Origin: Liolophura sinensis
Taxonomy: Eukaryota > Mollusca > Polyplacophora > Chitonida > Chitonidae
Assembly: GCF_032854445.1 (NCBI RefSeq)
Contig: NC_088295.1
Coordinates: 64,587,249 to 64,651,248 of the forward strand
Reading direction: 5' to 3'
DNA: 64,000 nt
The notes below the pieces were generated by a model that did no database searches, was not told the DNA's origin, and saw nothing but the letters and a program-made list of their open reading frames with translations. Shown here piece after piece: positions 58,904 to 64,000 of the stretch (positions within the stretch are counted from its first letter, which is position 1; each line of letters opens with the position of its first letter). The translations under genes were made by a program, and so were the position numbers.

Positions 58904-60245
58904 CCCGAATCACCCAACAGGCTTTAAAACCGGTTCCTGCAACGAAACCACCAGCGGTGAGCAATGATAACCTAGTCTACAGATGATACCATTCTCAATC
59001 TCATCATGTTTTCCTATTACATATTTGGCACTTTTGTGGTCATATAATCCTCAAATGCTTCAAGCAGATATATAAAGAAAGTACTGTCTGCTACACACAC
59101 ACTAGCACACACAGCCATTTGACACAACACATGCATGGAAATGCGCAACTAATGTTTTTTTTTTGTTTACTTGATTGCTGTTTTCCGCATACTTGAGGAT
59201 ATTTCCTTCATATAAAGATGGTCACCTTTCTGGATGGACGGAGTAAGATAATTGCGATGTCTACAGCAGGATAAAAACCTACACCGAATATTCTGGATGT
59301 CTCTGTCAGTCCTGTCATGTCTGGAAATTAACAGTAGCCTGTACTCGACAGAAATGTTCGTTCAGAATGAATGAATTGCTGTGACTTGTGAAGTATTTTA
59401 AGAATGATTAAATTTGCTTTTTTTCACTGAACCCAGAGTCACCTTCACAACGCATTAAGGAGGTAAATAGCTTTGTTTGACACGCGAATCGATGACCATT
59501 TACTGCGGGACTGTTAATTACAGGGACACGTGACCTACACATACCCGGTCGTTTCGTAGCCGGAGGCAGAAGTTCCCGGGTATTATATTAAGCGGGTAAT
59601 TGTGTACCTTATTGACAAATCAGAGTGATGGTGTGGGTAAACTCAGCAATTAAATCTAAGTATTCATCTCAGGTCTGAACGCTACTGAAAAAAAGAGCGC
59701 GAACAATTGAGAAATCAATCAGAATCACAAAGCGCTGAGGGTGGTAGTTGGGGGAGATTGGACAAGCGCCCCTGAACAAACCTATCAGCAAGTTCCATAG
59801 CTAGTTGACTGTAATTTGCCAGCATCCTGGAGAAACGGACAAGACGATTAATGGTAGCACTCTGATTGCCTCTTAAAGAGATAAACTGGACATTCAGCCT
59901 CGGGACAGTTAGTTCCAGGACGCTAAGTAAGTCTATTGGACAAGAAGATCGTGACCAGCCTTGCCTGTTACACATACCTTACAACTTAAAGTATAAGAGC
60001 TTGCATAGCCTATGTCGTAACAGTTGAGAGGTCAAGTATGCTGAAAAATGTTGGCTCTTGCACAAGTTCTAAAAAGTTCCACGCGCAGAGGAATTCATAA
60101 GGCACAATGGTTCAACTTTGTTTTTTTTTATAATTTCATACCACAGTAGTTGGTAAGATAAACAGACGATCTATACATGTACCCGCTCTGACTGAAAATG
60201 CATATGTACATTGTAAATTACGAAATGTAGAACTTCTTACATATT
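58904..60245. other. No gene recognised; one SINE scrap
   Basis: 59164-59225 looks like a decayed minus-strand SINE 3' end (ACTTGATTGCTGTTTTCCGC, TACTTGAGGATATTTCCTTC). The minus-strand frame 59715-59975 (86 codons) is protein-like in composition but matches nothing I recognise. Confidence 0.3.
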
Positions 60246-60314
60246 GCTACAGCGGAAGGTCGCATCATGCTACAGCGGAAGGTCGCATCATGCTACAGCG
60301 GAAGGTTGCATCAT
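60246..60314. repeat. 3 x 23-bp tandem repeat
   Basis: GCTACAGCGGAAGGTCGCAT plus CAT, three times in tandem; the third has one C to T change. Confidence 0.95.
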
Positions 60315-60845
60315 GCAGATGGGATTCTGAAAATTCTTAGATTAGCTTCCTTTACAATAGCTTAACTCAATATCCGGATGGTTGACAAATTGTACAATTG
60401 CTGCCAATCTCATTCAATGACAGTAGCTTATCAACCTTCACTGTGACACGGGTGACACAAGTGGAATTTGTGTCACACTTGACGATTTACCAAGACTGTC
60501 TTACCTACACCATTCTATGACAAAAGCGATTATCTACATGGCCTGATCTTGTCCTAACCATAGTAGTTTAGAACGTCAAGCAATTTGTCAAAAGAGCCCA
60601 TCTATTGGCTTTGGTGGTTCAAAGTACCCATACCACGACCCCCATCTCCCTAATATGTGGTACTCCGACAAAGGTTATACAGTATATCTAAATACAGAAT
60701 AAATCTTATCTCAAAACGAATCAATCCCATACAGCGACGAAAGCCTGACAGTCAGTACTGGATCAAAACAAAAAAAACCGGTGGAGTACCCACCACTTAG
60801 TTTTTCCTCAAGAGTTGGGTCTTTACTCCTAGTACGGCAATGATT
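60315..60845. other. No gene recognised
   Basis: Nothing supportable seen. Confidence 0.35.
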
Positions 60846-61150
60846 TAATTGTATTTATTTATTTTGGTGTTTAATGTCTTTCTAGCGGAAGAAACAGGAC
60901 ATTCCGCAGTAAATCACCAAGTGAGAAACATCCTGATTTAAAGCCTAAGCTTAAACAACGATAGTGTATTAAATTCTGCGATCGACTGTAAGTTGTAGCT
61001 TAGCATATTTCATCAGACCAGACAAAGAGCGCCCACAGCTAACTGACTATGATGTACTAATCCATGCATACCAGGACTGTCAAGTTTGAAGTAACATGCA
61101 TGGCCTGATTCAGGGATTGAACCCCGTTAGTGGTTAGTGTAATTGCTTCA
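60846..61150 (-). mobile_element. tRNA-derived SINE, minus strand
   Basis: On the minus strand there is a B-box-like GGGGTTCAATCCC (plus 61115-61127), then a body ending in GACATTAAACACCAAAATAA and an AAAT-type tail at 60846. This order is that of a SINE. The A-box is less clear. Confidence 0.5.
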
Positions 61151-64000
61151 ATTTGGCTCCATATTTAATTATTTTATTTTGCCATCATCAGGAGTATCCA
61201 CATTTATCATCCTTCTTGGTGATTGCAAAAAAAAAATGCAGAAACACTGAACCAAAATGAAGATTTAGTTTCTCGCAGTTTAACTAGTGTATCGTACCTT
61301 CAGCTATATGGTCACGGCCATACCGACTGTTACCGTTGTGATACAGGTTTAAATAGATAAAACGACAGTTAAACATACAGACCTCTATAGAAACAAAAAT
61401 ATGTATTCTCATCAAACTTTAGTTACACATTCGTAGTTTAGTTCAAAGGGTCAAAAATTTGACAGATATCGGCATGGATTGATGAGTGATGTTTTATTGA
61501 TGAACATGGCCCTCACTCAGTATAGGGGGCGCCGACGTGCCGATTGTAATTGATTTGGACAGGTGACAGTGCCTTGTGTTCATCAATTATTTACAAGACA
61601 GCACACATTTCGTGGTCACATGTACACACATTTGGTGACTACAATGACCATATATGGTCAAAAGTACTCCGATCCTTGTCAAAGAACAGTACAAGACAGC
61701 AAGCTATTGGCTTAATTTTACAACATGCCCCATTAGAAAGAAAGGAAGGGTAGTGACATGCATCCGAGACTGAAAGCCATTATTAAACAGATGAAAAAAC
61801 CCATTAACAGAATTGGAATGGGAACTTCAATGTCACCATCAGTTTCTTCAAAACAATGTCCAAAGGGTACATCTCTGCAAGTTGAACGCTTTGTGTATAA
61901 GGACTAGCTACAACATGGTTTAACCGAAAACATCAAGACAATTTCATAGATCGGAGATTTGGTATTTGCCCAAGTGCTCGATATATGAAAATATGAGCAA
62001 ATATTTTCATGGTTTTGCACGATATCTAACGAGGATTTAATGTAAGGCAAAGACTGTACAAGAAAAACAAATGATGACCCAAGCGTGACTGCATGTGCCA
62101 TTCTGAAGAAGATATAAAACAATGCTTAAGCAGGTCTTGTCTTAATTAAACTGATGTGAGTGACAAATTTGGTTATGAGTTGTGTGGATTCCAGGTGCAT
62201 CAACCATCTGACTAAATTCGACCATGTCTTAACGTGTATTATTGCAAAGGGACTACATGCAGTGGCAGTATGTAAAGCGTCTGTCCTCGGACGATGCAGT
62301 GTACTGGCTAGTGCAGCTTCTGCTGAGTCCTTGTAAAATTCAGAATATAAAAAGCGACACATATCCATACATCACTTCCGGCGGAAAAAATCACATTGGT
62401 TGGAATGTAGTAATTTATTGGAAATCAATGATCCGAGTCAGCGAGGGTGCTGGTAAGAAGAGACTGTATTCGGAGTGATGTTGGGTCAAGAGCCCGGCTA
62501 AGCTATATAGGGAAAGCTACGCTTTGGCGAGACAACTCCTGCACAAAACAAACAGCTCCCAGAATGGAGGAATTTTCATTGCTGTTATTTGCCAAACTCG
62601 CCAACAGGAAATTGCAAATCCCTGTTCCTCTAACAGCGGCGGCATGGCAACAAAACTATTAGGAACTGGCTAGAGAGAAAGCGGGACTCTAGCATCTAGG
62701 CTTACAAATTGTTGTTTAAAAAGACCGCAACTGTCCAAATGACATCCGATGCGCGGGCCGGCTTCCATCAGCCAATTACTGGCTCCACAAGTCCCAGTGT
62801 TTCGGATCAGCCCCAGAATCCGCTTATGTGGAAGGAAGATTCCGCGGCTTTGGAACCTTGCTATGTGCCTGGATCTTCTCCGAAGTTCACCTTCGCCTCT
62901 GATCACAGAATAGGGTTCGTCGTCACTGGGGCATGTCGAGGGGTTGGGTATAATACCCTGATACTCCCTCCCTTCTGTCCCCAATACAGATGTCGATCCA
63001 TCACTCTTCACCCCATATGGTCTCAGAGATAATACCTAGTCATTATCCTTATCATAATTAGTTATATTCACATTCCACCGCTTCTGATTGTTTACCAGGT
63101 CAATTAATCTTTCCAACAGCGCCACCATCTACTGACCTATATAGCGTGCACGTCCAAAACAATTTCACGGGGCAAGGGCTTTATCTTGAAACTTATGATA
63201 AATGGGGTTTACATAGGCGTACAAGCCTGTTCGGTGTAGTTCTGTAAACCCCCAGCCTCCAAGAGCCCTTCCTAGCCTTAAGACACCCAAAACCTTGCTG
63301 AGGTCGAGTTTATAATTTGGTACCAAAATGAGCAATGTTCTGGACAGAAGGATTTTACTTTACCTATACACACAACATGCTTACGCAACACACTGGCCTT
63401 TTGACTTTCTCCAACAGTGTATACGTTATAGCCTCGGAGAGTAGGATGTTATATATTAGTACTCGCAACATTTGTTGAGCACGATGTCCCATAATTCAGC
63501 CTCACTGCATTAAGCTTGGCGGATCATGTCTTCCTTTATCTCTATCCTATCATCTATATTAGTCAAGCTTGGTGTTATTGGTGAGACACTGTCATTATCT
63601 GGATGCCATTTTGACTAGGATAGTTCCGAAAGTGACAATCCGCCATTAATAATCGCCGTAGCAATCTAAACATTAATAATTTTTAACACTTACAGAAAAT
63701 ACATGACGGATTTTTAGTGACAAACGTCCTATACCAGAGTTACAACTATCGTCATTTTTTTTTGCGAAATACGTTAGAAACAATCTAAATTCAGGCGGCG
63801 GGGAATTTGAATGCTGGACAGGTTTACACCAGCGTACATGGTTCCGCTATTACAGGTCACAAACGGGCTGCACATTTCAATTCAAAAACGGCAGGATCTA
63901 TTTGAAAACACGAAACAGTAGGTATCAATCATCCATATTTATAGCATCGAAGTATGTATGTCCGTGTACGCTGAACTCTGTGTTTGATCGTCAAGCTCAC
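61151..64000. other. Right end of window, no gene recognised
   Basis: The segment 62650-63030 is GC-richer and open on both strands (113 and 107 codons), and could hold an exon or repeat-derived sequence; no domain is recognisable. The rest is AT-rich and unassigned. Confidence 0.3.

Noticed and set aside
59715-59975. Protein-like 86-codon minus-strand frame
   Set aside because: Composition is plausible for an exon, with possible acceptors (CTTACTTAG, TTTCTCCAG), but no family match and no partner exon.

Overview
This looks like a eukaryotic, metazoan, gene-poor nuclear window, most likely from a mollusc or a close lophotrochozoan. The supporting evidence is AT-rich DNA, a GT-AG intron, (AAAT)n-tailed tRNA-derived SINEs with a 3' domain I associate with mollusc genomes, TIR-bearing MITEs, and a 2.3-kb minisatellite. 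No bacterial operon, rRNA, genuine tRNA or CRISPR array was seen. Species placement is inference from the repeat content.

The main content is a head-to-tail triplication of a ~6.5-kb unit (about 2405-9008, 9009-15514, 15515-22137). Each unit carries one protein-coding gene. Units 2 and 3 are intact and unit 1 has six single-base indels. The gene has a 644-codon first exon, a 197-bp GT-AG intron and a 65-codon second exon. The continuous frame ends at a stop inside the intron; splicing instead adds the missing end of a protein-kinase fold. The product (709 aa) has an Arg-rich N-terminus, a 3 x 14-residue tandem repeat, three degenerate QxDDxV modules, a PP1-docking-like KRTVHF motif, and a C-terminal kinase-like domain. 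That domain keeps the AIK lysine and DFG but reads HLN where active kinases have HRD, and it lacks a glycine-rich loop and an APE motif. It is therefore a predicted pseudokinase. In all three copies an in-frame TAA interrupts a Ser/Thr/Pro-rich tail that stays open for 65 more codons.

Downstream, 22.1-29.5 kb holds older, strongly diverged repeats. They share the tail of the 6.5-kb unit plus their own ~3-kb unit, so the locus appears to have been amplifying for a long time. A SINE and a ~1.3-kb insertion interrupt these relics.

From 29.5 to 64 kb I see no gene I can defend. The region holds SINE copies and fragments, a ~1.1-kb TA-flanked pogo/Tigger-like non-autonomous DNA transposon (35321-36410), a 134-bp MITE (51450-51583) related to one inside every 6.5-kb unit, microsatellites, several short tandem duplications, and a 43-bp minisatellite (55441-57717). 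The minisatellite unit resembles the core of a SINE present elsewhere in the window.
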